DNA from: Nocardia crassostreae
Lineage (GTDB): Bacteria; Actinomycetota; Actinomycetes; Mycobacteriales; Mycobacteriaceae
DNA: 64,000 nucleotides
Direction: 5' to 3'
NCBI RefSeq assembly: GCF_001613405.1
Contig: NZ_BDCH01000028.1
Location: 62,001 to 126,000 of the forward strand
In this document: positions 1 to 9,810 of the stretch, one piece after another
How positions within the stretch are numbered: the first letter of the stretch is position 1
How the letters are laid out: every line of letters starts with the position of its first letter
The notes under the pieces: model-generated
Told to the model about the DNA's origin: nothing
Databases searched by the model: none
What the model saw: the letters and a program-made list of their open reading frames with translations, nothing else
Program-made: the position numbers and the translations under genes

Positions 1-451
1 TCACGAGCTTATTGCCGCCGAGATCGGCAATGGTTGTCGAATTCGTCAGCCTGCCCAAGATCAAATACAGGAATTCCGCACCCACGGCCGAGATATTGGC
101 GAGCACGATGATCACCGCGATCACCGAACCCCAACCGGCCATCCAACCCACATACGGTCCCAGCGCCCGCGCCGACCATGTGAACGACGCCCCGCAATCC
201 GGAGTTTCGGCATTGAATTCGCGATAGGCGTATGCGGCCAGGAACATCGGGATGAATCCGGCAATCAGCAATGCCGGCATCTTCAGGCCGACCGCTGCCA
301 CGATCAAACCCAGACTGGCGGTGGTCGTATAGGCCGGTGCGATGGATGCGATGCTGAGCACCGCACCCGCAAAAGTACCGACCTTATTGGTCGCCAATCC
401 TTTGCCGCCAGGAGCGGAAAGATCGTCCCCCGTTTGTTTTTGCACGAGCAT
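1..451 (-). CDS. APC-family amino acid permease, N-terminal part (runs off left edge)
   Basis: About 150 codons are visible from an ATG at 451, preceded by a GAGGAG ribosome site; the rest lies outside the window. The peptide has the start of an amino acid-polyamine-organocation transporter: a short polar N-terminus, then a first helix with the unwound pattern SIASIAPAYTTTASLG, a second helix near residues 55-75 (PALLIAGFIPMFLAAYAY) and a third near 105-125. It is the last visible gene on the strand of gabT and gabD, 143 bases beyond gabD. Uptake of GABA, putrescine or a related amino acid is therefore the likely role; the substrate is inferred from context only. Confidence 0.8.
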   Translation of the reverse strand, partial: MLVQKQTGDDLSAPGGKGLATNKVGTFAGAVLSIASIAPAYTTTASLGLIVAAVGLKMPALLIAGFIPMFLAAYAYREFNAETPDCGASFTWSARALGPYVGWMAGWGSVIAVIIVLANISAVGAEFLYLILGRLTNSTTIADLGGNKLV

Positions 452-594
452 GAAAGCTCCTCGAGCAGGGGTCTGGTGCCGGTGAAGGCTGGTGGGAGGC
501 TCGCACCGGCACCGCGCCGCGGTGGTGAAACCGACCCGGATGGTCGGGTGGGCACGGATTCCGGCGCAGGGGCCGGCGTGCCGCGAGAATGACG

Positions 595-2052
595 TCAGCG
601 CGTGAACGCGACGTATTTGGTGTCGAGGTACTCTCCGATCCCCTCGGATCCGCCCTCGCTGCCCAGACCCGACTGCTTGACCCCGCCGAACGGGGCCGCC
701 GGATCGGAGATGACGCCGCGATTCACGCCGACCATGCCGGCGTGCAGGGCATCGCTCACCCGCAGGGCCCGATCCAGGTCCCGGGTGAAGAAGTAAGCGG
801 CCAAACCGTATTCGGTGTCATTGGCCGCGGCCACCACCTCGTCCTCGGTATCGAAACCGTAGACGGCGGCGACGGGTCCGAAGATCTCCTCGGAATGCAT
901 CCGCGTGGTCCGCGGGACCTCGTCGAGCACGGTGGGCTGGAAGAAGAAACCCGGACCGTCGATGGCCTTGCCGCCGGTGCGCACGACCGCGCCTGCGGCG
1001 ACCGCATCATCAGCCAGCGCAACGATATTCGCGCGCTGCTTCGCATTGATGATGGGGCCCAGATCGACATCCGGCCGATAGCCGGGACCCACGCGCAGGG
1101 CGGCGAGTTTCTCGGCGAGCCGGTCGGCGAATTCCGCGCGGATGGAGTTGTGCACGTAGATGCGGTTGGCCGCCGTGCACGCCTCGCCGCCATTGCGCAT
1201 CTTCGCCAGCATGACCCCGGCGAGGGCGGCATCCAGATCGGCGTCCTCGAAGACGATGAAGGGGGCATTGCCGCCGAGCTCCATCGAGGTGCGAAGAACA
1301 TTGTCCGCGGCCTGCTTCAGCAAGATCTTGCCGACGCGGGTGAACCCCGTGAAGGTCACCTTGCGCAGCCGCGGATCCGCCATGAGCGGGGCGGTGACCG
1401 AGGCGGCATCGCTCGCGGGAACGACCGACAGCATGCCGTCGGGCAGACCGGCCTCCTTGAAGATGGCGGCCAGCGCCAGCATGGTCAGCGGGGTGTCCTC
1501 GGCGGGCTTCACGACGACCGTGCATCCCGCGGCCAGCGCGGGCCCGATCTTGCGAGTTCCCATGGCCAGCGGGAAGTTCCACGGCGTGATGGCCAGCACC
1601 GGGCCGACCGGCTCGTGCTTGACCAGGATGCGCCCGGTACCGGCGGGGGAGTCGGCGTAGCGCCCGCCGATGCGGACCGCCTCCTCGCTGAACCAGCGCA
1701 GGAACTCACCGCCGTAGGCCACCTCACCGCGCGCCTTGGCGACGGCCTTGCCCATTTCGAGGGACATGAGCAGCGCGAGCTCTTCGGTGCGCTCGGTGAG
1801 AATCTCCCAGGCGCGCCGCAGGATGACCGCGCGCTGGCGGGGAGCGGTTGCGGCCCAGTCCTTTTGGGCTCGGCAGGCGGAGTCCAGGGCGCGCCGGGCG
1901 TCGTCCGCGCTCGCGTCCGCGACTTCCGCCAGAATGTCACCGGTCGCCGGATCGATGACGGGGAACGTCCGCCCGCCGCTCGCGGGGACAGCGACGCCGT
2001 CGATCCACACGCCGGTGGGGACCAGGTCGCGAATGCCGTTGAACTCGGTCAT
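595..2052 (-). CDS. gabD: NAD(P)-dependent succinate-semialdehyde dehydrogenase
   Basis: A 485-residue aldehyde dehydrogenase superfamily protein. It oxidises succinic semialdehyde, the product of GABA transamination, to succinate. Visible motifs are the nucleotide-binding region around ITPWNFPLAMGTRKIGPALA, the general-base segment MELGGNAPF, and the catalytic cysteine in GGEACTAANR. The start chosen is the ATG at 2052, which overlaps the gabT stop codon in an ATGA arrangement. An upstream in-frame start at 2079 would run further into gabT. The overlap implies translational coupling with gabT. Length is normal for the family. The assignment to succinic semialdehyde rests on sequence type plus position next to gabT. 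Confidence 0.88.
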   Translation of the reverse strand: MTEFNGIRDLVPTGVWIDGVAVPASGGRTFPVIDPATGDILAEVADASADDARRALDSACRAQKDWAATAPRQRAVILRRAWEILTERTEELALLMSLEMGKAVAKARGEVAYGGEFLRWFSEEAVRIGGRYADSPAGTGRILVKHEPVGPVLAITPWNFPLAMGTRKIGPALAAGCTVVVKPAEDTPLTMLALAAIFKEAGLPDGMLSVVPASDAASVTAPLMADPRLRKVTFTGFTRVGKILLKQAADNVLRTSMELGGNAPFIVFEDADLDAALAGVMLAKMRNGGEACTAANRIYVHNSIRAEFADRLAEKLAALRVGPGYRPDVDLGPIINAKQRANIVALADDAVAAGAVVRTGGKAIDGPGFFFQPTVLDEVPRTTRMHSEEIFGPVAAVYGFDTEDEVVAAANDTEYGLAAYFFTRDLDRALRVSDALHAGMVGVNRGVISDPAAPFGGVKQSGLGSEGGSEGIGEYLDTKYVAFTR

Positions 2053-3389
2053 GCGGCGAACTCCTCGATCGCGGCGCACAGGACGGTCAGCGCCTCGTCC
2101 AGCAGGTCCTCGCCGATCACCAGTGGCGGCAGCAGGCGGATGACATTGCCGAAGGTGCCGCAGGTGAGGGTGATGACGCCCTGCTCCAGACAGCGGGCCG
2201 CGACCTTGGCGGTGAGCGCGGCGTCCGGTTCGGTGGTGCCGGGCCGCACGAACTCGATGGCCAGCATGGCGCCGCGGCCGCGGATATCGCCGATGGCCGG
2301 AACCTGCTGCGCCAGTTCGCCGAAGCGGGCGAGGGCGATCTCGCCGATGCGGCGGGCGCGGGCGGGCAGATCGTAGTCGCGCATGACCTCGATGGCGGCC
2401 AGGGCGGCGGCGCAGGCGACGGGGTTACCGCCGTAGGTGCCGCCCAGGCCGCCCGCGTGCACGGCGTCCATGAGCTCGGCGCGACCGGTAATGGCCGACA
2501 GCGGCATACCGCCCGCAATGCCCTTGGCCATGGTGATGATGTCGGGCACGACGCCCTCGTGGTCACAGGCGAACCAGTCGCCGGTGCGGGAGAACCCGGT
2601 CTGCACCTCATCGGCGATGAACACCACGCCGTTGGCGCGCGCCCATTCCGCCAGCGCGGGCAGGAATCCCGTTGCGGGGACGATGAATCCGCCCTCGCCC
2701 TGGATCGGCTCGATAATGATCGCCGCCACCGAGCTCGCGCCGATCTGCTTCTCGATACGCAGGATCGCCTCGGCCGCGGCCGCCTTGCCGTCCAGGCCGC
2801 CGTCCCGGAACGGGTACGACATCGGCATCCGGTAGACCTCCGGCGCGAAGGGGCCGAAATTCGTCTTGTACGGCATGGCTTTCGCGGTCAGCGCCATGGT
2901 CAGGTTGGTGCGGCCGTGATAGGCGTGATCGAAGGCGACCACCGCGGTGCGGCCGGTGGCCAGGCGCGCCACCTTGATCGCGTTCTCCACCGCCTCGGCG
3001 CCGGAATTGAAGAGCACACTGCGTTTTTCGTGATCGCCGGGAGTAAGCGCCGCCAGCTCCTCGCACACCTTCACGTACGCCTCGTAGGGCGTGACCACGA
3101 AGCAGGTGTGCGTGAAGTGCTGGGCCTGATCGGTGACCGCCGCAACCACTTTCGGATGCGAGGCGCCGACATTGGTGACCGCGATACCGGCCGCGAGATC
3201 GATGAGCGAGTTACCGTCCACATCCACGATGACGCCGCCATCGGCATCGGCGGCGTACACCGGAGCGGTGGAGCCGACGCCCGCGGCGACAGCGGCCTTG
3301 CGCCGGGCGGTGAGCTCCTGCGAGCGCGGGCCGGGCAGAACCGTAGTGAGCGCCCGCTTTTGCGGGAGCCGGTAGCTGATCTCGGTCAT
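2049..3389 (-). CDS. gabT: 4-aminobutyrate aminotransferase (class III, PLP-dependent)
   Basis: 446 residues with the full class-III aminotransferase pattern: the GAEAVENAIKVAR segment, the aromatic stacking stretch DHAYHGRTN, the EPIQGEGGF loop, the FIADEVQTGFSRTG motif with the PLP-contacting Asp, and the Schiff-base lysine in ITMAKGIAGGMPL. It transfers the GABA amino group to 2-oxoglutarate, giving succinic semialdehyde and glutamate. It overlaps gabD by four bases and lies 79 bases after the aldehyde dehydrogenase at 3469-4896, so the three genes probably form one operon. The ATG at 3389 has only a weak AGAAAG ribosome site. Confidence 0.9.
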   Translation of the reverse strand: MTEISYRLPQKRALTTVLPGPRSQELTARRKAAVAAGVGSTAPVYAADADGGVIVDVDGNSLIDLAAGIAVTNVGASHPKVVAAVTDQAQHFTHTCFVVTPYEAYVKVCEELAALTPGDHEKRSVLFNSGAEAVENAIKVARLATGRTAVVAFDHAYHGRTNLTMALTAKAMPYKTNFGPFAPEVYRMPMSYPFRDGGLDGKAAAAEAILRIEKQIGASSVAAIIIEPIQGEGGFIVPATGFLPALAEWARANGVVFIADEVQTGFSRTGDWFACDHEGVVPDIITMAKGIAGGMPLSAITGRAELMDAVHAGGLGGTYGGNPVACAAALAAIEVMRDYDLPARARRIGEIALARFGELAQQVPAIGDIRGRGAMLAIEFVRPGTTEPDAALTAKVAARCLEQGVITLTCGTFGNVIRLLPPLVIGEDLLDEALTVLCAAIEEFAA

Positions 3390-3432
3390 CGGATTCTTTC
3401 TGCGGAAGGGAATCGGTAAGCGTCACACCGTC

Positions 3433-3457
3433 ATCCCGGCCGGGACCGGGCCGGGAT
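3433..3457 (-). other. 9-bp inverted repeat between two catabolic genes
   Basis: ATCCCGGCC at 3433-3441 and GGCCGGGAT at 3449-3457 form a perfect 9-bp stem with a 7-base loop, in the 79-base gap between the dehydrogenase stop and the gabT start. No U-tract follows on the minus strand. It could be a partial attenuator or an mRNA-processing element that sets relative expression of the two genes. The structure is seen; the function is not shown. Confidence 0.4.
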
Positions 3458-3468
3458 CCACGCGACGG

Positions 3469-4896
3469 TCAGTCGTGCGCGCTCATGACATGCTTGATGC
3501 GGGTGTAGTCCTCGACGCCGTAGGCGGACAGGTCCTTGCCGTACCCGGAGCGCTTGAAGCCGCCGTGCGGCATCTCGGCGACCAGCGGGATGTGCGCGTT
3601 CACCCATACCGCACCGAAGTCCAGTGCGGCCGAAACACGCTGCACCACACCGTGATCACGGGCCCAGATGCTGGAGGCCAGGCCGTAGACCACATCGTTG
3701 GCGAGCGTCACGGCCTCGGCCTCGTCGGCGAAGGTCTGCACGGTGATGACCGGCGCGAAGATCTCCTCCTGCACGATCGGATCATCCTGGCGCACACCGG
3801 TGATGATGGTGGGTGCGAAGTAGAAGCCGGTCTCGCCGACCCGCTCGCCGCCGGTGCGAATGGTGGCGCGCGCGGGCAGCGCGGCGATCTTGCCGGTGAC
3901 GGTCTCGAAGTGCCGGATGTTATTGAGCGGGCCGTAGGCGGCCTCCTCGTCATCGGGCCTACCGGGGCGCGCCGATTCGGCCTTCTTTACCAGGGCCGCC
4001 ACCAGCTCGTCGTGCGCCGACTCGTGCACCAGCACGCGGGTGGCGGCGGTGCAGTCCTGACCGGCATTGAAGAACGCGGCATCGCCGATGCGATCGGCGG
4101 CGGTATCGATATCGGCGTCACCGAACACCACCACGGGGGCATTGCCGCCCAATTCGAGGTGGGCGCGCTTGACCTGCTTGGCCGCCGCACTCGCCACCTC
4201 GATGCCCGCGCGCACCGAACCGGTGATCGACACCATGCTCAGGCCGGGATGAGCCACCAGCGTGGCGCCGGTCGAGGCGGTGCCCAGCACCACATTGAGC
4301 ACGCCGTCGGGGAGGATGCCCTTCGACAGCTCGGCCAGCACCAGGGTGCTGCCCGGCGTCGTGTCACTCGGCTTGAGCACCACGGTATTACCGGTCGCCA
4401 GTGCCGGGCCGATCTTCCAGATGGCCATCATGAGCGGGTAGTTCCAGGGCGTCACCTGGCCGATCACGCCCACCGGCTCGCGCCGCACGTAGGAGGTGAA
4501 GCCGCTCATGTACTCACCGGCCGACTTGCCCTCGAGCATGCGCGCGGCCCCGGCGAAGAAACGCAGGTGATCCGCGCCGGTGGCGACCTCCTCGGAGGCG
4601 ATGAGGTGCTTGGGCTGGCCGGTGTCGCGGGCCTGCGCCTCGACGAGGGCCTCGGAGTTGGCCTCGAGGGCGTCGGCCAGCTTCAGCAGGGCGGCCTGGC
4701 GCTGGCCGGGGGTGGCGGCCTTCCACTCGGGGAAAGCGCGGGCGGCGGCGGCGACCGCGGCATCGATATCGGCCTGACCGGAGACGGGGCTGACGCCGGT
4801 CACGCTCTCGTCCACGGGGCTGATCAGCTCGAACGACTCCGCTCCGGTAGCGGCTACGAACCGGCCGTCTATGTAATTGCGAAGCATCTCGGTCAT
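3469..4896 (-). CDS. patD: aldehyde dehydrogenase, probably gamma-aminobutyraldehyde dehydrogenase
   Basis: 475 residues from the ATG at 4896 (MTEMLRNYIDGR), close to the length of E. coli PatD. It shows VTPWNYPLMMAIWKIGPALA in the coenzyme-binding region, LELGGNAPVVVF, and the catalytic cysteine in FNAGQDCTAATR; the GQDC form is typical of the gamma-aminobutyraldehyde/betaine aldehyde branch. The reaction would convert 4-aminobutanal from putrescine into GABA, feeding gabT and gabD just downstream. An upstream in-frame extension to 5001 exists but lies in the divergent promoter region and is not protein-like. A betaine- or aminoaldehyde-specific activity cannot be excluded. Confidence 0.75.
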   Translation of the reverse strand: MTEMLRNYIDGRFVAATGAESFELISPVDESVTGVSPVSGQADIDAAVAAAARAFPEWKAATPGQRQAALLKLADALEANSEALVEAQARDTGQPKHLIASEEVATGADHLRFFAGAARMLEGKSAGEYMSGFTSYVRREPVGVIGQVTPWNYPLMMAIWKIGPALATGNTVVLKPSDTTPGSTLVLAELSKGILPDGVLNVVLGTASTGATLVAHPGLSMVSITGSVRAGIEVASAAAKQVKRAHLELGGNAPVVVFGDADIDTAADRIGDAAFFNAGQDCTAATRVLVHESAHDELVAALVKKAESARPGRPDDEEAAYGPLNNIRHFETVTGKIAALPARATIRTGGERVGETGFYFAPTIITGVRQDDPIVQEEIFAPVITVQTFADEAEAVTLANDVVYGLASSIWARDHGVVQRVSAALDFGAVWVNAHIPLVAEMPHGGFKRSGYGKDLSAYGVEDYTRIKHVMSAHD

Positions 4897-5057
4897 ATCT
4901 GCCCGTTCTCGTGCGATGTGGTGCTGTTCTCGGATGCCGGCGACTTTGCCTGGTTGCCAGTCAGTGTGCTGCGCGACACACCCCCGAGTCACCTGCCGCA
5001 CTGGAGTGCGGCCAGAATCAGGTTTCGACGATCTGTCCTGATAACCAACGGAGTGCT

Positions 5058-6584
5058 GTGAACGCGGGAATTCCGGTCCGCTGGGTGCTGTCCCAACCCG
5101 AACTGGGACTGGCGCTGAAGGGCGGGAGCGCGGGGCTCGGTCGCGACATCACCCTCGTTCTCACCTCGGAACTCACCGAACCGCAGCACTGGCTCTCCGG
5201 CGGCGAACTGGTCCTCACCACGGGTATGGGTTTGCCGCTCAGTCGCGCGGACCGCGAGCGCTATCTCGCCGACCTCGACGCGGTGGGCGTATCGGCGGTC
5301 GGATTCGGCATCGGGCTCTCGCACGAGACCATTCCGGCCGACCTCGTCGAGGCCGCCGACCGGCTCGGACTCCCGCTGTTCGAGGTTCCGCTGCCGACAC
5401 CGTTCGGGGCCATCACCAAGAAGGTCATGCAGCGGCTGGCCGAACAGGAATACGAGAAGGTGCTGCGCGCCTCCCGCGCCCAACCCCGCATGACCCGCGC
5501 CGCCATCCAGGGTGTTCGGGCGGTCATCAAGGAACTCTCCGCCGCGCTCTCCGCGACCGTCATAGTCATCGGGTCAGACGGCGCGGTCGCCGACGCCCAT
5601 CCCCGCCGCGTCCCGGACGAGGTCATCGCCCGCATCACCGAATTCCTCGGCACCCGCGGCGACGGCGCGGGCAGCGGCGTCATTCACACGGCCTCGGGCG
5701 AATCCATTGCCGTACAAGCGATCACCGCGGGGCAGACCGTGCACGGACACCTCGCCGTGGTCACCCCGACCGCGCTCTCCGCCGTCGACCAGGTACTCCT
5801 CGGCCACGCCAGCTCCCTGCTGGCCCTCGACTTCGAGAAACCCGCCCGCCTGCGAATCGCCCAGAACCGCTTGAACACCCAGGCCCTCTCGATGCTGCTC
5901 GAGGAGTCCACCGACCTCGACAGCGTCTGGCAGCACCTGACCCCGGCCGCCGACCGCTCCGGTCGAGTCCGCGCTCTCGTCCTGCGCTGCGATTCCGCCG
6001 ACAACCTCACCGGTGCGGTCACCGTCGTCGACGACAACCTTGGCGCACTCGACCGCCAGCTCTTCGTCCACCAGGCCGGTGATCACGCCGCCATCCTCTT
6101 GCTCGGCGCCGACACCGCCGACTTCGCCGAACGCCTCCTGTCACACCTGCCCCCCTCGGTCCGCGCGACGCTCCGCGCAGGTCTCAGCGCCCCACATCCC
6201 TTGCGCCGCTTCGCCGCCGCCATCGACCACGCGGAACTGGCCGCTTCCGCCGCCCTCCCGGGCGCGACCCCCCTGGAACCCGCCGCTCTGGCAGGCCACG
6301 CCCTACTGACCTTCCCGGAGGCCCGGCGAGTCCTCTCCGCGGTCTCCGAAGCCATGCTCCAACCCCTCGTCGACTACGACGACCGGCACGGCACCGACCT
6401 CGTCGCCTCCCTCCGCGCATACCTCGAAGCGCACGGCCAATGGGAAGCCGCCGCAACAGCTCTCGGCATTCACCGCCACACCCTGCGGAGCCGTATCTCC
6501 AAGATCGAATCGGTGCTCGGGTGCCAGCTCGACACCGCCCGAGTGCGGGCCGAGCTGCTACTGGCGGTCATCGCGCATCGGTGA
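5058..6584 (+). CDS. PucR-family transcriptional regulator, likely regulator of the GABA/putrescine genes
   Basis: 508 residues from a GTG at 5058, preceded by ACGGAG five bases upstream. The N-terminal half (VRWVLSQPELGLALKGG ... GGELVLTTGMGLPL) is the purine-catabolism PucR sensory domain. The C-terminus (LEAHGQWEAAATALGIHRHT followed by LRSRISKIESVLG) is the PucR helix-turn-helix. It is divergent from the aldehyde dehydrogenase with a 161-base shared intergenic region (4897-5057), the usual place for a local pathway regulator. Regulation of the gab cluster is inferred from position. Its 3' end overlaps the convergent glutamate dehydrogenase gene by 27 bases. Confidence 0.82.
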   Translation: MNAGIPVRWVLSQPELGLALKGGSAGLGRDITLVLTSELTEPQHWLSGGELVLTTGMGLPLSRADRERYLADLDAVGVSAVGFGIGLSHETIPADLVEAADRLGLPLFEVPLPTPFGAITKKVMQRLAEQEYEKVLRASRAQPRMTRAAIQGVRAVIKELSAALSATVIVIGSDGAVADAHPRRVPDEVIARITEFLGTRGDGAGSGVIHTASGESIAVQAITAGQTVHGHLAVVTPTALSAVDQVLLGHASSLLALDFEKPARLRIAQNRLNTQALSMLLEESTDLDSVWQHLTPAADRSGRVRALVLRCDSADNLTGAVTVVDDNLGALDRQLFVHQAGDHAAILLLGADTADFAERLLSHLPPSVRATLRAGLSAPHPLRRFAAAIDHAELAASAALPGATPLEPAALAGHALLTFPEARRVLSAVSEAMLQPLVDYDDRHGTDLVASLRAYLEAHGQWEAAATALGIHRHTLRSRISKIESVLGCQLDTARVRAELLLAVIAHR

Positions 6585-9500
6585 TGCGGTGGCGGCGGTG
6601 GCCAGGTCTGCGTTCACTACGCACAGGTGGGGGATGTCTGCCCTGTCGGCGCGGTGTAGGCGGTTGACCAGTTCTATCAGGCGGATTGCCGCGGGGGTTG
6701 TGCTCCAGGCTGTCGACAAGTCTCGGGCCGAGTCGGTGGGGGTGGCGTTGGAGAGGACCGAGGCTGTCAATGTGTGCCAGCGGGAATGCAGTTCGTCGGT
6801 GAGTACTGCGGCTGCCAGGGTTTCCCAGTGGTCGGTGGTGCGGGTTTCGGCGAAAGTGTCGGAGAGCCAATTCAATCCGATCAGGTCGCCTAGTTCGCGG
6901 TAGGTCTGGGCTACCAGGGGGATGGGGAGGGTGGTTCGGTGGGCGGTGGCGCTCAGGGGGAGGGCTTGGGACAGGAGGCGGAGGTTGGCGGCGTCTCGGG
7001 TGGGATGGCCGCCCGGGCGGGGGAGGGCGGACATCAGGTCTGCGACCTGTGGTGTGTGGCGGGCGATTTCGTCGGACCAGGTGGGGGAGCGGTGGTGGGT
7101 CAGGAGCCAAGCGGTGGATTCCTCGACGGCGTGCTGGATATTGCCGAGGAGGATCATGCGGACCCGGGGGGAGACGCCGGGGAGGGCCAGGGCGTCCTGC
7201 CACCAGCGGTCGATATCGAGGATTTCGTGAACCGCGGTGCAGGCCAGCACGATTTGGGCGGTTCCCGCGCCCAGGCGTTCCTCGAGTCGGTGGATCATGC
7301 CCGGGCCGACTCGGTTGATGACCTGGTTGGCCGCTGCAACCGCGACGATTTCGCGGGCCACGGGGTGGTCGCGGAGCGCCTCGGGGCCGAGTAGGTCTCG
7401 GATCGAATCGGGGAAGTAGTCGGCCAGGGTGCAGGCGACGATTGGGTCGTCGAGAGCGTCGGAGGCCAGGAGTTCGTCGCGGACCAGGTTCTTGGACATG
7501 GCCAGGAGGACGGCGATCTCGGGACGGGTGAGGCCCGTTCCGGCGCGGCGGCGAGTGGCCAGTTCTGCTGGGGTGGGTAGGAACTCGGTGGCCCGATCGA
7601 GGCCGGTGGCCTGTTCGAGGTTCTCGATCAGGCGGCCGTGGCGGTCGATGAGGAAGGGGGCGTGTGCTTCGGCCAGGCTGATGGCGAGGGCCTGTTTGTC
7701 GCAGTCGGCGAGGACCGCGGCGACGACCGCGTCGGCATTGGCCGCCAGCAGGCGATCTCGGTCGGCGGGTGTCAGGGCGCCTGCTGTCACGGCGGCGGAG
7801 AGGGCGATCTTGAGGTTGACCTCGCGGTCGGAGATGGCGACGCCTGCGGCATTGTCGATGAAGTCGGCATTGACGCGGCCGCCGGAGACGGCGAATTCGA
7901 TACGGGCGCGCTGGGTGAGGCCGAGGTTGCCGCCTTCGCCGATTACGCGGCAGCGCAATTCGTCCGCGGTGATGCGGACGTCGTCATTGGCGGGGTCGGC
8001 TACTTCGGCATCCGGTTCGGTGCTGGCGCGGACGTAGGTGCCGATGCCACCGTTGAAGAGGAGGTCGACTTCCGCACGCAGGATCGCTCGAATCAGTTCG
8101 GGGGCAGGGAGTTCCGTGGCGGTAATGCCCAGCCGGTCGCGGACCTGCTTCGAGAGGGGAACCGATTTGGCGGTGCGGGAGAAGACGCCGCCGCCCTCGG
8201 AGATGAGGTCGGGGTCGTAGTCGGTCCAGCTGCTGCGGTCCAGGTCGGCCAGGCGGCGGCGTTCGGAAAAGGATTGGCGGGGATCGGGATTCGGGTCGAG
8301 AAAGATGTGGCGGTGGTCGAAGGCGGCGACCAGCATGATGCGGTCGGTCTCGAGCATCCCATTGCCGAAGACGTCGCCGGACATATCGCCGATGCCCGCG
8401 ACCGTGAACGGCTGGGTGTCGGGATCGATGCCCAATTCGGTGAGGTGCTGGCGGATGGAGCACCAGGCGCCGCGGGCGGTGATGCCGAGAGCCTTGTGGT
8501 CGTAGCCGGTGGAGCCGCCGGAGGCGAAGGCATCGCCGAGCCAGAAACCGCGGGACACGGCAATGCTGTTGGCCAGGTCCGAGAAGCGGGCGGTGCCCTT
8601 GTCGGCGGCGACCACCAGGTAGGGGTCCGCGTCGTCGTAGACGACGGTGTGCGCGGGATGAGTGAGACCGCCGTCGACGATATTGTCGGTGACGTCGAGC
8701 AGGCCGCCTATGAAGGCCGAGTACGCGCTCTCGACAGACCTCGCGTCGGCCGCGCGCCGCACCACGAAGGCGCCCTTCGCGCCGGTCGGCACGATGACGG
8801 AGTTCTTCACCGTCTGGGTTTTCATCAGGCCCAGCACCTCGGTGCGGAAGTCGTCCACGCGATCCGACCAGAGCAGGCCGCCGCGGGCAATCGCCCCGAC
8901 GAGCACATGACTGCCCTCGACTTCCTTGGAGTGCACGAAGATTTCGCGGTAGGGCGTGCTCGCGGCGGTGACCGACAGGCGAGACGGGGCGATCTTGAAT
9001 GCGACGACGGGCTGACCGGGCTGATACCAGTTCGTCCGCAGCACCGCCGAGCAGAAGGTGTGCAGGCCGCGCAGCAGCTGATCCTCCGGCAGCGTCGCCG
9101 CGGCCTCCAGCCTGCGCAGCACCGCCGCATCGGCGTCCGCGACCAGTCCGGCGCGGCGAATCGTGTGCTCCGGAGCGAAGCGGGCATGGAACAGCTCGAC
9201 GAACGCGCGCACGAATTCCGGCTGCGCGGACAGTATCTCGGTGATCGTGGCCTCGCTCGAGCGCAGCCCAGCCTGCCGCAGATACCGGCACGCGGCCCGC
9301 ACGAGTACGGCATCGCGCCACTCCAGCCGCGCCGTCCCGATCAGCCCGATGAACCCGTCGACCTCGAGCTGCCCCGACACCGCGGCCAGGAAGGCCGCCG
9401 AAATCAACTCGGCCGTCCGCTCATCGAACCGGAAAGCCTTAGGACAGAACGTGAACCGATGCACCGCATCGTCACCGTCGCCTGAAACCACTTCATGCGT

Positions 9501-9677
9501 GGAGACCTGCAACCCGAGCGCCGAGAAAACCTCGACCAACTCGGTCAGATGCGGCGCGACTCCCCGCCAGACGAGCCGCGCCCCCGGCAAGTCCCCGGCG
9601 ACCCGGTCGAACTCGAGCCGAGGCACAACCTCGATCCGACCCTCGTCCAGCGTGGCGGCGCCAACTCCGCGGTGCAT
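6558..9677 (-). CDS. large NAD-specific glutamate dehydrogenase, short (115-kDa) class
   Basis: 1039 residues, oxidatively deaminating glutamate to 2-oxoglutarate and ammonia. The catalytic region is recognised by VAFKIAPSRLS, EIFVHSKEVEGSHVLVGAIA, the QTVKNSVIVPTGAKGAF segment, and GIGDMSGDVFGNGM. The well-known actinobacterial GDH is about 1600 residues (180-kDa class); this one has only a short N-terminal ACT-like part (about residues 10-150) before the catalytic domain and matches the 115-kDa class. The ATG at 9677 has GGGAG nine bases upstream. Next to gabT, which consumes 2-oxoglutarate and makes glutamate, it can close the amino-group cycle. Confidence 0.82.
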   Translation of the reverse strand: MHRGVGAATLDEGRIEVVPRLEFDRVAGDLPGARLVWRGVAPHLTELVEVFSALGLQVSTHEVVSGDGDDAVHRFTFCPKAFRFDERTAELISAAFLAAVSGQLEVDGFIGLIGTARLEWRDAVLVRAACRYLRQAGLRSSEATITEILSAQPEFVRAFVELFHARFAPEHTIRRAGLVADADAAVLRRLEAAATLPEDQLLRGLHTFCSAVLRTNWYQPGQPVVAFKIAPSRLSVTAASTPYREIFVHSKEVEGSHVLVGAIARGGLLWSDRVDDFRTEVLGLMKTQTVKNSVIVPTGAKGAFVVRRAADARSVESAYSAFIGGLLDVTDNIVDGGLTHPAHTVVYDDADPYLVVAADKGTARFSDLANSIAVSRGFWLGDAFASGGSTGYDHKALGITARGAWCSIRQHLTELGIDPDTQPFTVAGIGDMSGDVFGNGMLETDRIMLVAAFDHRHIFLDPNPDPRQSFSERRRLADLDRSSWTDYDPDLISEGGGVFSRTAKSVPLSKQVRDRLGITATELPAPELIRAILRAEVDLLFNGGIGTYVRASTEPDAEVADPANDDVRITADELRCRVIGEGGNLGLTQRARIEFAVSGGRVNADFIDNAAGVAISDREVNLKIALSAAVTAGALTPADRDRLLAANADAVVAAVLADCDKQALAISLAEAHAPFLIDRHGRLIENLEQATGLDRATEFLPTPAELATRRRAGTGLTRPEIAVLLAMSKNLVRDELLASDALDDPIVACTLADYFPDSIRDLLGPEALRDHPVAREIVAVAAANQVINRVGPGMIHRLEERLGAGTAQIVLACTAVHEILDIDRWWQDALALPGVSPRVRMILLGNIQHAVEESTAWLLTHHRSPTWSDEIARHTPQVADLMSALPRPGGHPTRDAANLRLLSQALPLSATAHRTTLPIPLVAQTYRELGDLIGLNWLSDTFAETRTTDHWETLAAAVLTDELHSRWHTLTASVLSNATPTDSARDLSTAWSTTPAAIRLIELVNRLHRADRADIPHLCVVNADLATAATASPMRDDRQ

Positions 9678-9810
9678 CTACTCATCTCCCTGTGGGTGAC
9701 CGACCTATCGCAGTCAATCTGCCGCAAAGAGACCCACACCACACGAGCCATTCCGGCGCACCCAACCCACCCCCACACTCCTCCCTGTCCACCCTCCAGG
9801 CAGGGGCGGA

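Noticed and set aside
589..2376. Long open frame antisense to gabD (and similar ones at 3475-5061, 7638-9485, 15822-18434, 34648-37182)
   Set aside because: Arg/Gly/His-rich translations with no family features, opposite to well-supported genes; normal shadows of third-position GC bias.
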